DNA from: JAKPAM01 sp047601745 | GTDB taxonomy: Bacteria; Pseudomonadota; Gammaproteobacteria; Burkholderiales; Burkholderiaceae_E | Assembly: GCA_047601745.1 (NCBI GenBank) | Contig: JASGIS010000001.1 | Span: 3,906,001 to 3,970,000 of the forward strand | Direction of reading: 5' to 3' | DNA length: 64,000 nt | Shown: positions 7,507 to 17,077 of the stretch, in pieces | Layout of the letters: the number at the start of each line of letters is the position of its first letter | Position numbering within the stretch: position 1 is the first letter of the stretch | The notes under the pieces: generated by a model | Seen by the model: the letters and a program-made list of their open reading frames with translations, nothing else | What the model was told of the DNA's origin: nothing | Databases searched by the model: none | Translations under genes and position numbers: made by a program

Positions 7507-8962
7507 CGGCGGGCCGGGCGGCGGCCGCGCCGTCGCGGCGCCAGACCCCGGCCAGGATCAGCGCGAGGCCGATCGACGCGACGAAGACGCTGCCGCCGGC
7601 GGCCACCCAGAAACCGGTCGCGCCGCCGACCTGCCCATCGAATCGCGCCAGTTGCGGCCAGGCCTGCCAGGGCCAGACGTGTTTATTGCCGAAGGTCAGC
7701 CACCAGCCGAATCCCAGGCCGATCCCCCACAGCGACAGCACGTAGACGACGGCGGGCAGGAACGCGACCTTGTAGGCCCGCAGCACGTTCGCGAAGAACG
7801 TCTGCGTCGCGTCGAACAGGTGGAACAGCGCGACCAGCCGCAGCAGCGGGATGGCGGCCGCCTGGATCCCGGCATCGCTCGTATACCAGCCGGCGATCGT
7901 CGGCGCGGCGAACCACAGCGCAGCGCCCGACAGCGACGCCACCCCCAGCATCATCCGCATGCCGGCCCAGACCGTCGCCCGGGCCGCCCCGGGCTGCGCG
8001 GCGCCGAGCGACTGCGCGGCGAGCACGCCGGTGGCGCTGGAGATCGCCAGCGCGGACATGTACAGCACGCCGGTCAGGTTGGAGGCGATCTGGTGGCTGC
8101 CGCCGACGACCGCGCCGAAGCGCGCGACGAACAGCGCCATGAACGTGAACGACGTGATCTCGACCAGGTAGCCGGCACCGATCGGCAGGCCGAGCCGCAG
8201 CAGTTCCGTGAGTCCCCTGCGGTCGATGCCCAGCCGCGAGAACAGCCTGAACGGCCGATACCACGGGTCGAGCCGGACCCACAGCCAGGCCAGCAGCGCG
8301 CTGAGCCAGGCCAGTACCGCCGTCGCGACGCCGCAGCCCGGGCCGCCGAGCGCGGGCACGGACGGCAGCCCGCCCGGCAGTGCCAGGCCGTCGATGAACA
8401 GGGCATTGAGCGGGATCTTGAGCGCCAGCGCCGCCAGGTTGATCGTCATCACGACCTTCGGTCGCGACAGCGCGTTGTTCAGCGCGTAGAACACGCGGAA
8501 CAGCAGCGCCGCCGGCAATCCCGCGGCGACCGCGAACAGGTACAGGCGCGTGCGCTCGGCCACGGCCGGCGGCGGCGCGCTCAGTCCCAGCCACAGGTCG
8601 GTCGACAGCAGCGTCAGGCAGCCGGGGATGGTCAGGAACAAGGCCAGCCACAGCCCCTGCGCGAAGTCGATGCCGATCCGGTCGTGGCGCCGCGCGCCGT
8701 AGTTCTGGGCGACGATCGGCGACAGTGCCAGCAGCACGCCCATCGTCGTCGCGTAGATGGTGATGTAGACGGCGGCACCCAGGCCGATCGCCGCGATGTC
8801 GTCCGACGACGTGCGGCCCGCCATGATCGTATCGATGACGCCGTTGGCCATGATGGCCAACTGGCCGATCAACACCGGCCAGGCCAGTTGCGCGATCGCC
8901 GCGTAGCGCGCGCGTCCGTCGGCGGCCGGCGCGGCGGACGTCGGCAACGCGGCGCCGCTCAT
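7436..8962 (-). CDS. MATE family efflux transporter
   Basis: A multidrug/Na+ or H+ antiporter-type pump of about 508 residues with roughly twelve TM segments in two similar halves. The first half starts LAWPVLIGQLAIMANGVIDT and AGRTSSDDIAAIGLGAAVY; the second half has LPIGAGYLVEITSFTFMALF and SHQIASNLTGVLYM. The start at 8962 shares four bases (ATGA) with the upstream glycosyltransferase stop, so the two are co-translated. The last 25 codons or so, a charged low-complexity tail (ESADARDSSEAPRSTR), lie opposite the end of orn. The drug or metabolite exported cannot be told from sequence. Confidence 0.92.
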   Translation of the reverse strand: MSGAALPTSAAPAADGRARYAAIAQLAWPVLIGQLAIMANGVIDTIMAGRTSSDDIAAIGLGAAVYITIYATTMGVLLALSPIVAQNYGARRHDRIGIDFAQGLWLALFLTIPGCLTLLSTDLWLGLSAPPPAVAERTRLYLFAVAAGLPAALLFRVFYALNNALSRPKVVMTINLAALALKIPLNALFIDGLALPGGLPSVPALGGPGCGVATAVLAWLSALLAWLWVRLDPWYRPFRLFSRLGIDRRGLTELLRLGLPIGAGYLVEITSFTFMALFVARFGAVVGGSHQIASNLTGVLYMSALAISSATGVLAAQSLGAAQPGAARATVWAGMRMMLGVASLSGAALWFAAPTIAGWYTSDAGIQAAAIPLLRLVALFHLFDATQTFFANVLRAYKVAFLPAVVYVLSLWGIGLGFGWWLTFGNKHVWPWQAWPQLARFDGQVGGATGFWVAAGGSVFVASIGLALILAGVWRRDGAAAARPAVRAGAPRESADARDSSEAPRSTR

Positions 8963-10671
8963 CGCTGCGCCGGCGCGATCCGCTGGTACATGCGGAAGCG
9001 CTCGTCCCGGCCGCGGCGGCGCGATCCTTCCCACACCAGCCGGTAGCCGGCTTCCTGGGGCGCGATGACGCCGGCCAGCGGTCCCTGGTCCTCGATGACG
9101 AGCCAAGGGCACGATTCTTCGGGACCGAAGCGAACGTTGCCGAAGTACGCGATGCTGGTGCGCGCCGTCGGGTTCAGGTGACGGCTGGCGACGCAGTCGG
9201 TGTCGTTGCCGCGGTGCTGGCCGACCGCCAGGCCGACGTCCCGATACGTGTTGCGCTCGTTGAACATCGTCAGCCACAGCGTCATCAGCAGGAACCACAT
9301 CAGCACGAGGCCGCAGCTCGCCAGCATCACCGCGCGCCAGATCATCCGCGGCTGCCGCGACACGCGCCAGCGCACCAGCAGCAGCCAGGCCGCGGTGGCC
9401 AGCAGGCCCAGAACGATCTCGTCGAGGATGCCGCTGGGGCGGAACCCGGGCGCGAGCTGGCCGGCCTTGAACGCCATCATCGGCGGGAAGCCGGTGACCC
9501 AGGCGATCCAGTACGCCCAGATCGTCAGGCCCATCAGCGTGAACGTCGTCACCGAGAACCAGTCGACGAGGCTGACCGCCGCGCGCTTGATCGTCGGCAG
9601 CCCGACCGCCGCTAACATCGCCGTCGGCGGGATCATCGGCAGCAGCAGCGATTCGCCCGAACGCGGCGACAGCAGCGCGGGGACCAGCAGCGCCGCGATG
9701 CACAGCAGCGGCAGGCCGACGGCCGGTTCGCTCAGGCGGGTGCGCCAGCGCCACAACGACCAGGCGACCATCGGCCACGCGGGCCAGAAGAACCAGGGGA
9801 TCGTGCTGACCAGGTAGCGCGCGTTCTCGAGCGCCGGTCCGATCGTCAGCGACAGATTGCCCTGCCACCAGCGCTCCAGGTATTCGCGGCCTTCGGGGCC
9901 GGCGGCGACCAGCGCCAGCGGCCAGGCGGCCGCGACGACGAGCGCCGGCGGCAGCGCCGAGGCCCAGAACCGGGCGCGCACGAGCCGGTACGGGGCGATC
10001 AGCCAGGGCAGGCAGACGAGGACGGCCAGCAGCGGTACCCAGACCTGCGGTCCGCCGCTGGGCAGCGAAGCGCCGGCGGCCAGGCCGGCCAGCCAGGCGC
10101 CGCGACGCGGCGTATCGATCGCGACGGCGGCGCCGAACAGGAACACGCCGATCAGCGCGACCTGGCCGGCATCGGCGGTCGTCTCGTGCACGCGGGCGAT
10201 CAGGCCGATCGTGGCCAGCAGCACCAGCAGCGCCGAGTCGGCGATCGCCCGGCCGAAATCGATCCGCGACACCGACGCGCCGAACGGATCGGACGGCTGC
10301 ACGCCGGGCAGGCGCGCGACCCGGTAGGTCGCGTACCAGACCGAGGTGAACAGGATCAGCATGCTGGCCACGGTGACGCCGCGCACCACCGGATGCTCGG
10401 CGAAGAACGGCAGCGCGCGGATCACGATCGCCGCGATCCAGTACGGAAAAGGCGAGTCGTCGTAGACCGGGTCGCCGAAGATGTTCGGCATCAGCCAGTC
10501 GTGCAGGCCGCCGCGCGCCATCGTCAGCGAGATGCCGAAGCCGGTGGCGTCCGCGGTCCGCCACGGATCGCGGCCGATCATGCCGGGCAGTGCGTACAGC
10601 AGGCACAGCAGCGGCAGGCCCCATCGGGGCAACTTGCCTGCCTGCAGGTTGGTCAGGATGAACGGACGCAT
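8959..10671 (-). CDS. ArnT-like membrane glycosyltransferase (GT-C fold)
   Basis: A 570-residue polytopic membrane protein resembling ArnT/PMT-type glycosyltransferases, which use polyprenyl-phosphate sugars on the outer face of the inner membrane. After the first TM segment comes GRDPWRTADATGFGI, a likely form of the acidic catalytic motif of the first periplasmic loop. Around ten further hydrophobic stretches follow, and the C-terminal 110 residues are probably periplasmic (NERNTYRDVGLAVG onward). It overlaps the MATE gene by ATGA. The acceptor (lipid A, glycan or protein) is unknown. The rpmE2 terminator upstream separates it from rho. Confidence 0.8.
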   Translation of the reverse strand: MRPFILTNLQAGKLPRWGLPLLCLLYALPGMIGRDPWRTADATGFGISLTMARGGLHDWLMPNIFGDPVYDDSPFPYWIAAIVIRALPFFAEHPVVRGVTVASMLILFTSVWYATYRVARLPGVQPSDPFGASVSRIDFGRAIADSALLVLLATIGLIARVHETTADAGQVALIGVFLFGAAVAIDTPRRGAWLAGLAAGASLPSGGPQVWVPLLAVLVCLPWLIAPYRLVRARFWASALPPALVVAAAWPLALVAAGPEGREYLERWWQGNLSLTIGPALENARYLVSTIPWFFWPAWPMVAWSLWRWRTRLSEPAVGLPLLCIAALLVPALLSPRSGESLLLPMIPPTAMLAAVGLPTIKRAAVSLVDWFSVTTFTLMGLTIWAYWIAWVTGFPPMMAFKAGQLAPGFRPSGILDEIVLGLLATAAWLLLVRWRVSRQPRMIWRAVMLASCGLVLMWFLLMTLWLTMFNERNTYRDVGLAVGQHRGNDTDCVASRHLNPTARTSIAYFGNVRFGPEESCPWLVIEDQGPLAGVIAPQEAGYRLVWEGSRRRGRDERFRMYQRIAPAQR

Positions 10672-10706
10672 CGAATCGCCATCATGTGCTGCCGGACTCG
10701 AGCACG

Positions 10707-10732
10707 AAAAAGGCAGCCGGGAGGCTGCCTTT
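10707..10732 (-). terminator. Intrinsic terminator of the rpmE2 transcript
   Basis: On the minus strand AAAGGCAGCC (10732-10723) pairs with GGCTGCCTTT (10718-10709) around a four-base loop and is followed by T residues to 10707, giving a run of five. It lies about 75 bases after the rpmE2 stop and before the glycosyltransferase start, so it separates those transcripts. Confidence 0.85.
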
Positions 10733-10807
10733 CATCGAAACCCTCTACGGCCGGCGCCGCTGGACGAGAGGACGCCCGGCGCCGCGAGGCCTGCTGCCCC
10801 GCCGCGA

Positions 10808-11065
10808 TCAACTCGTCTTGCCGCCGCGAGCGAACTTCTGGCGGAACTTCTCGACACGGCCGGTCTCGATGATCCGCTGCTGCGCACCGGTATAGAACGG
10901 ATGCGATTCGGACGTGATGTCCAGCTTGAACAGCGGGTATTCGTTGCCGTCGTCCATCTTGATCGTCTCGCGCGTGTTGACGGTCGAGCGGGTGATGAAC
11001 TTGAAGCCGTTGATGACGTCCAGGAAGACGACGTCACGGTATGCGGGGTGGATGCCTTGTTTCAT
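10808..11065 (-). CDS. rpmE2: 50S ribosomal protein L31 type B
   Basis: An 85-residue L31 of the zinc-free (C-) type: it begins MKQGIHPAYRDVVFLDV and has the family stretch SHPFYTGAQQRI, with none of the four cysteines of zinc-binding L31. In many bacteria this paralogue replaces the zinc form under zinc limitation; here it may be the only L31, which the window cannot show. AAGGACATC precedes the ATG. It follows rho in the same direction after about 95 bases and ends in a good terminator. Confidence 0.96.
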   Translation of the reverse strand: MKQGIHPAYRDVVFLDVINGFKFITRSTVNTRETIKMDDGNEYPLFKLDITSESHPFYTGAQQRIIETGRVEKFRQKFARGGKTS

Positions 11066-11160
11066 GATGTCCTTGAACGTGACCGCGCGGCAATCGCGGA
11101 AAATAGTGTCCGCGCGAATTCAGCGAAGCCTATCATTCTAGCGGGAAAGATCTCTTTCGA

Positions 11161-12423
<1,263 letters not shown>

Positions 12424-12787
12424 GAGGCGGGATGGCTGTGCCAGAGAGACGGACGGGCGGGGTTGCGTAGCGCTTGGCCGGGCGGCCAGGACGGGCGAGA
12501 TGAGCGGATGGGCTGACTGCGAAGCCGTTGAATCGGGTTGGATGTCGCTGCCGGGCCGAGCGGGCCGTTGCGCGAGAGGTCCGGGGGAGTCGCTCGCGGC
12601 CCGGCAATCAGGCCGGCCCGCACCGTATTGGCTGGTGACCAAGGCGAGGGGGGATCGTCGGTTGGACGAATGCGCCCCAGAGGACTGCCGCCGGTAAGAC
12701 CGCCGACGATCGGATCGCCGCGCAGCGTCTCAATGGCTGCGATGGCGATCGCGAATGCGTGGTTGTTCTTGTTGGCTTGTCAGGATA
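12424..12787 (-). other. Long untranslated leader of rho
   Basis: These 364 bases between trxA and rho hold no credible gene. On the rho strand, the 75 bases before the start codon are C-rich and poorer in G, resembling a Rho loading site. A 9-bp inverted repeat (12653-12661 with 12703-12711) lies further upstream. Rho is known to limit its own synthesis by terminating in its leader in E. coli, so autoregulation is plausible here but not shown. No clear promoter was identified. Confidence 0.35.
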
Positions 12788-13108
12788 TCAGAGATGGCTG
12801 TCGAGGAACAGCGTCAGTTGCGATTTCGACAAAGCGCCGACCTTGGTCGCCACCTGCGCGCCGTTCTTGAACAGCATCAGCGTCGGAATTCCGCGGATGC
12901 CGAACTTGGCGGCGACCGATTGATTCTCGTCGACGTTGACCTTCACGACCTGCAGGCGCCCGTCATAGTCCTTGGACACCTCGTCCAGGATCGGCGCGAT
13001 CATCTTGCAAGGGCCGCACCATTCGGCCCAGTAATCGACCAGGACCGGCTCTTCGGCCTTCAGTACGTCCTGATCGAAAGACGTATCGGATGTGTGTTTG
13101 ATCGTCAT
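12788..13108 (-). CDS. trxA: Thioredoxin
   Basis: A small cytoplasmic dithiol reductase of 106 residues. The active site WCGPC sits at 30-34 within VDYWAEWCGPCKMIAPILDE, and the cis-proline loop reads GIRGIPTLMLFKNG. The start is ATG 13108; the longer frame upstream is not thioredoxin-like. It is divergent from the SRP RNA and dnaX and lies upstream of rho, the common trxA-rho arrangement of proteobacteria. Confidence 0.98.
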   Translation of the reverse strand: MTIKHTSDTSFDQDVLKAEEPVLVDYWAEWCGPCKMIAPILDEVSKDYDGRLQVVKVNVDENQSVAAKFGIRGIPTLMLFKNGAQVATKVGALSKSQLTLFLDSHL

Positions 13109-13211
13109 GTCTCGAAGCTCCACAGGAGCGGAAAAAGATACCACAGGCAACCGGGATATCGCTGGTGCCGGTGCCGGGGCGGCGGGCGGTGCGCAAGCTG
13201 ATAGAATCGAT

Positions 13212-13317
13212 GCCGGGCGGGCCCCCCCGCATCGCGGCATGGTCAATCTGGTCAGGTCCGGAAGGAAGCAGCCACAGCCGTTCACCGTGAGTGCCGGGGT
13301 TCCGGCTCGCCCACCCG
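13212..13317 (+). ncRNA. ffs: SRP RNA (small 4.5S type)
   Basis: The RNA of the signal recognition particle, which binds Ffh. The near-invariant domain IV sequence GGTCAGGTCCGGAAGGAAGC is present at about 13250-13269. The ends pair as expected for a 4.5S hairpin: GGGCGGGCC (13215-13223) with GGCTCGCCC (13304-13312), then CCCCCGCA with TGCCGGGG with a single mismatch. The length of about 100 nt is typical. A possible -10, TAGAAT, lies at 13202-13207, about eight bases before the stem; no good -35 is visible. dnaX follows in the same direction. Confidence 0.93.
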
Positions 13318-13450
13318 ATACGAAGCGCCGTCCGCCATGGCCCGTATGGCGGCCCGCGCGGCTTTCCCGCGGCGCCGGTCGATCGCGCCGCGCCGTCCGC
13401 CCGGACACGTCCGGCTCCCGCCCCTGGCATTCGACCGTCGTTCTGGATCC

Positions 13451-15817
13451 ATGAGTCATCAGGTCCTGGCCCGCAAATGGCGGCCTCGTGATTTTCAATC
13501 GCTGGTCGGCCAGGAGCACGTCGTCCGGGCGTTGACGCACGCGCTGTCGACCGGGCGTCTGCACCATGCGTACCTGTTCACCGGCACGCGCGGCGTCGGC
13601 AAGACGACGATCGCGCGGATCCTGGCCAAGTCGCTGAACTGCGAGCGCGGGCTCGGGGCGACGCCGTGCGGCACCTGCGCGGCCTGCACCGAGATCGACG
13701 CCGGCCGCTTCGTCGACTACATCGAGATGGACGCCGCGTCGAACCGCGGCGTCGACGAGATGACGCAGGTGCTCGAGAACGCGGTCTACGCACCGACGGC
13801 CGCACGCTACAAGGTCTACGTCATCGACGAAGTGCACATGCTGACGATGCATGCGTTCAACGCGATGCTCAAGACGCTCGAGGAGCCGCCGGCCCACGTC
13901 GTGTTCGTGCTGGCCACCACCGATCCGCAGAAGGTACCGGTGACGGTGCTGTCGCGCTGCCTGCAGTTCAATCTGAAGAACATGACGCCGCAGGCGATCG
14001 GCGGCCATCTGTCGCACGTGCTGACGCAGGAGGCGATTCCGTTCGAGCCGGCGGCGCTCGCGCACATCGGCCGCGCGGCGGGCGGATCGATGCGCGATGC
14101 GCTGTCGCTGCTCGACCAGGCGATCGCCCATGGCGGCGGGCAGGTGTCCGAGGCCTCGGTGCGCGAGATGCTCGGCGTCGTCGATTCCCGCGACCTGAGC
14201 CGCCTGCTCGACGCATTGCTCGACGGCGACGGTGCGCGGCTGGTCGCGCTGGCCGACGAGATGCAGGCGGGCAACGCGCCGTTCGAGCGCATGCTGCAGG
14301 ATTTCGCGGCGCTGCTGCAGCGGGTCGCGCTCGCGCAGGTCGGCGTGGTCGCCGACGACGGCGGGGCGGCGGATCTGCAGGCCTACGCCGGGCGCGTCGC
14401 GCCCGAGGACCTGCAGGTCTACTACCAGATCGCGTTGCACGGCGCGCGGGACCTGCCGCTGGCGGCCGATCCGTTGTCCGGTTTCACGATGGTGCTGCTG
14501 CGCCTGCTGTCATTCCGGCCGCAAGGGGGACAGCCGGGCGGACCGGAAGGCGGGCCGCCGGATCGGGCGCCCGCGCCCGCTTCGCCGATGGGGGGAGGCC
14601 GGGCACCGGTTTCCGGCAGGGAGCCCGCACCGAAAGTCGTGGCGTCCCCCGCATCCGCGGCGCCCTCGGCATCCGCGGTGGCCCCCGCGTCCGCGGCGGT
14701 GCCCGCATCCACGATGGCGCCCGCGTCCCCAGCGGTGCCCGCATCCATGGCGGTGTCCGCGTCCGCGGCGGCGCCTGCCTCCGTGCCCGCGCCCGCATCG
14801 GCTGCCGCGTCGGCATCGGATTCGCCGCCACCGTCGGCGAACGCCGCGCGGGCGGCTGCTCTGGCCGCCGCGGCGGCGGCCGGCGTCCGGGGATCGGCGC
14901 GTCCCGGAGGCGCGAGGCCGATGCCGGCGCAGGCGCCGGCCGCCGACCGGCGTGTCGGGCCGGGTTCGCCGGCCGCGTCGGCCGCGGCGGTCATCGACCG
15001 AATCGCGATGCGACGCGATCCTGCGGCCGGCATGCCGTCGCGCGCCGCTCCGACCGTCGCGCCATCGGGGCCGGCCGCGCAAGGCGGTGCCGGTGACGAG
15101 GTCGACGGCCGGGCCGGGCAGGGGCCGGGCGAGCAGGCTGGGCACGGCTCTGGCGAGAGGGCCGGGTACGGGCCTGGCGAGCGTACTGGCGTCAGGCTGG
15201 GCGAGGGTGCCGGCGACAGGCCGGGCGAGCGGGCTGTTGACGAGGCCGGCGACCGAGGGGATCGGGGCGATCGGAAGGCCGACGCCAGCGGCCTCTCGGG
15301 CGAGGTGGCCGGCGATGGGTCCTCGGGCAGCGAGGCGGCGGCTCGTCAGGCGGCCGGCGGCACCGCGACCGCGGTTGCATCGACCGCATCGACCGCATCG
15401 ACCGCATCGACCGCATCGACCGGGTCGTCGGCATCGTTCGACGGCGACTGGCCGGAGCTGGCCAGCCGGCTGGCGATCGGCGGGCTCGCGCAGCAGGTGC
15501 TGCTGCAAAGCGAATTGCTCGGCCATGATGCACAGTCGTTGCGGATCCGGGTGCCGATCCGGCAGCTCGCCGATCCCGGCGTCATCGCCAAGGTTCGCGA
15601 GGCGCTGAGCGCGCATTTCGGCAGGCCGGTGGCGTTGAGCGTCGACGTCGGCCCGATCGCGGGCCCGACCGCCAGTTCGGTCGCGCAGCAGCGGCAGGCC
15701 GATCGGCTCGCGCAGGCACGCGAGGCGATCGAGGGCGATCCGTTCGTGCAGAGCCTGATCGCCGATTTCGGCGCGCGCGTGCTGCCCGAATCGATTCGTC
15801 CGGTCGATCGCGGCTGA
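13451..15817 (+). CDS. dnaX: DNA polymerase III subunit tau (DnaX) with an expanded linker
   Basis: The clamp-loader ATPase and polymerase organiser. ATG 13451 begins MSHQVLARKWRPRDF. Walker A is GTRGVGKT (45-52), the zinc module uses Cys64, 73, 76 and 79, Walker B is VYVIDEVHM (122-130) and the Arg finger is in VLSRC. The ATPase and collar domains end near residue 356. A linker of about 305 residues rich in Ala, Pro, Ser and Gly follows, with Ala-Ser repeats, Gly-Glu-Arg repeats and a 9-bp tandem repeat. The C-terminal tau domain starts near WPELASRLAIGGLAQQ (about 665). At 788 residues it is longer than E. coli tau (643), almost all in the linker. No A-rich slippery site for making gamma was seen. 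ybaB and recR follow. Confidence 0.96.
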   Translation: MSHQVLARKWRPRDFQSLVGQEHVVRALTHALSTGRLHHAYLFTGTRGVGKTTIARILAKSLNCERGLGATPCGTCAACTEIDAGRFVDYIEMDAASNRGVDEMTQVLENAVYAPTAARYKVYVIDEVHMLTMHAFNAMLKTLEEPPAHVVFVLATTDPQKVPVTVLSRCLQFNLKNMTPQAIGGHLSHVLTQEAIPFEPAALAHIGRAAGGSMRDALSLLDQAIAHGGGQVSEASVREMLGVVDSRDLSRLLDALLDGDGARLVALADEMQAGNAPFERMLQDFAALLQRVALAQVGVVADDGGAADLQAYAGRVAPEDLQVYYQIALHGARDLPLAADPLSGFTMVLLRLLSFRPQGGQPGGPEGGPPDRAPAPASPMGGGRAPVSGREPAPKVVASPASAAPSASAVAPASAAVPASTMAPASPAVPASMAVSASAAAPASVPAPASAAASASDSPPPSANAARAAALAAAAAAGVRGSARPGGARPMPAQAPAADRRVGPGSPAASAAAVIDRIAMRRDPAAGMPSRAAPTVAPSGPAAQGGAGDEVDGRAGQGPGEQAGHGSGERAGYGPGERTGVRLGEGAGDRPGERAVDEAGDRGDRGDRKADASGLSGEVAGDGSSGSEAAARQAAGGTATAVASTASTASTASTASTGSSASFDGDWPELASRLAIGGLAQQVLLQSELLGHDAQSLRIRVPIRQLADPGVIAKVREALSAHFGRPVALSVDVGPIAGPTASSVAQQRQADRLAQAREAIEGDPFVQSLIADFGARVLPESIRPVDRG
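15377..15421. repeat. 9-bp tandem repeat in the dnaX linker
   Basis: Five perfect copies of GCATCGACC fill 15377-15421 and encode Ser-Thr-Ala triplets in the tau linker. The unit preserves the reading frame. Perfect identity suggests a recent, possibly variable, array. Confidence 0.92.
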
Positions 15818-15970
15818 GAGGCCGAGAAGCCGGGATCGCGGGCGACGCTCGCCGCCATCGGCGGTGCCTCCCGGCATCGGACGCGACGGCACCGCTTATC
15901 ATTCGACAGTTTTCGATCCATCCTCCACCGCGCCCGGCCAGGAAGGGCGCTTCGTTCAAGGACTACCGAC

Positions 15971-16297
15971 ATGATGAAGAACCAGCTCGCCGGCCTGATG
16001 AAGCAGGCTCAGCAGATGCAGGACAACATGAAGAAGATGCAGGAACAGCTGGCGATGGTCGAGGTCGAGGGCCAGTCCGGCGCCGGCCTCGTCAAGGTCG
16101 TGCTGACCTGCCGCAACGAGGTCAAGCGGATCGCGATCGATCCGTCGCTGCTCGGCGACGACAAGGACATGCTCGAGGATCTGGTCGTGGCCGCGCTCAA
16201 CGACGGCCTGCGCCGCGCCGAGCAGACCGCGTCCGAGAAGATGGGATCGGTCACGGCCGGCCTGCCGTTGCCTCCCGGCTTCAAGCTGCCGTTCTGA
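15971..16297 (+). CDS. ybaB: YbaB/EbfC family nucleoid-associated protein
   Basis: A small DNA-binding protein of 108 residues that dimerises like tweezers and affects nucleoid organisation. Family features are the amphipathic N-terminus NQLAGLMKQAQQMQDNMKKM, the core GAGLVKVVLTCRNEVKRIAI, and the C-terminus GLPLPPGFKLPF. It sits between dnaX and recR, the conserved dnaX-ybaB-recR order. The recR start follows after 22 bases. Confidence 0.96.
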   Translation: MMKNQLAGLMKQAQQMQDNMKKMQEQLAMVEVEGQSGAGLVKVVLTCRNEVKRIAIDPSLLGDDKDMLEDLVVAALNDGLRRAEQTASEKMGSVTAGLPLPPGFKLPF

Positions 16298-16319
16298 TCG
16301 GCGGGGCGGAACGCGCACC

Positions 16320-16934
16320 GTGTCCGCGATCAAGCCGCCCGCCGCGCTCGACGCGCTGGTCGCCGCCTTTCGGCGGCTGCCCGGCGTCGGGCAGAAGTCG
16401 GCGCAGCGCTATGCCTATCATTTCCTGCAGCGCGACCGCGACGGGGCGGCGCAGCTCGAGCGCGCGCTGTCGGAGGCGCTCGTCCACATCCGGCACTGCG
16501 AGCGCTGCAATACGTTCACCGATCAGCCGATCTGCGAGACCTGCCTGTCACCGCGTCGCGACCCGGGTTTGCTATGCGTGGTCGAGACGCCGGCCGATCA
16601 GTTGATGCTCGAGCAGACGCTGTCGTTCACCGGCCTGTACTTCGTGCTGATGGGCCGGCTGTCGCCGCTCGACGGCATCGGACCGAACGAGATCCACTTC
16701 GAGCGCCTGCTCGCGCGCGCCGCCGACCCGGCCGTGCGCGAGGTCATCCTGGCCACCAATTTCACGCAGGAAGGCGAGGCGACCGCCCATTACCTCGGCG
16801 AGATGCTGCGCGCCCGGGGCATCAAGGTGTCGCGGCTGGCCGGCGGCGTGCCGATCGGCAGCGAACTCGAATACGTCGACGGCAGTACGATCGCGCAGGC
16901 CTTGCGTGATCGCCGCTCGCTGTCCGACGGTTGA
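16320..16934 (+). CDS. recR: Recombination mediator RecR
   Basis: RecR, with RecO or RecF, loads RecA on gapped DNA. The 204-residue protein shows the helix-hairpin-helix FRRLPGVGQKSAQRYA (about 17-32), the zinc finger with Cys60, 63, 72 and 75, and a Toprim domain from about residue 83 (LLCVVETPADQLMLEQT). It ends with the typical GGVPIGSELEYVDGSTIAQA. The start is GTG at 16320. It converges with the FAD oxidoreductase operon across a short tandem-repeat region. Confidence 0.97.
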   Translation: MSAIKPPAALDALVAAFRRLPGVGQKSAQRYAYHFLQRDRDGAAQLERALSEALVHIRHCERCNTFTDQPICETCLSPRRDPGLLCVVETPADQLMLEQTLSFTGLYFVLMGRLSPLDGIGPNEIHFERLLARAADPAVREVILATNFTQEGEATAHYLGEMLRARGIKVSRLAGGVPIGSELEYVDGSTIAQALRDRRSLSDG

Positions 16935-16951
16935 GGGCGTTCGCGGTTCAC

Positions 16952-17046
16952 GGATTACGGATTACGGATTACGGATTACGGATTACGGATCCGTGGCAGT
17001 GGCAGTGGCAGTGGCAGTGGCTGTGGCTGTGGCTGTGGCTGTGGCC
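16952..17046. repeat. Two adjacent microsatellite arrays between recR and the FAD oxidoreductase gene
   Basis: Five perfect GGATTAC units (16952-16986) are followed by four GTGGCA (16993-17016), four GTGGCT (17017-17040) and one GTGGCC. The arrays fill most of the 143 bases between the convergent genes, and no terminator hairpin is visible there. The heptamer is unusually AT-rich for this genome. The purpose is unknown. Confidence 0.95.
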
Positions 17047-17077
17047 GTAGTTGCGGCCGCGGCGCAGCGGCTCGGAC

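Noticed and set aside
12424..12642. N-terminal extension of Rho by 73 residues
   Set aside because: The added sequence is low-complexity Pro/Ser/Ala and unlike Rho. The protein from ATG 12423 has the standard length and matching motif positions.
13451..15817. Programmed frameshift making a gamma subunit in dnaX
   Set aside because: No A-rich slippery heptamer or run was found near the end of domain III, and the sequence there is GC-rich.
16952..17046. CRISPR-like array
   Set aside because: The units are 6-7 bp and contiguous with no spacers.
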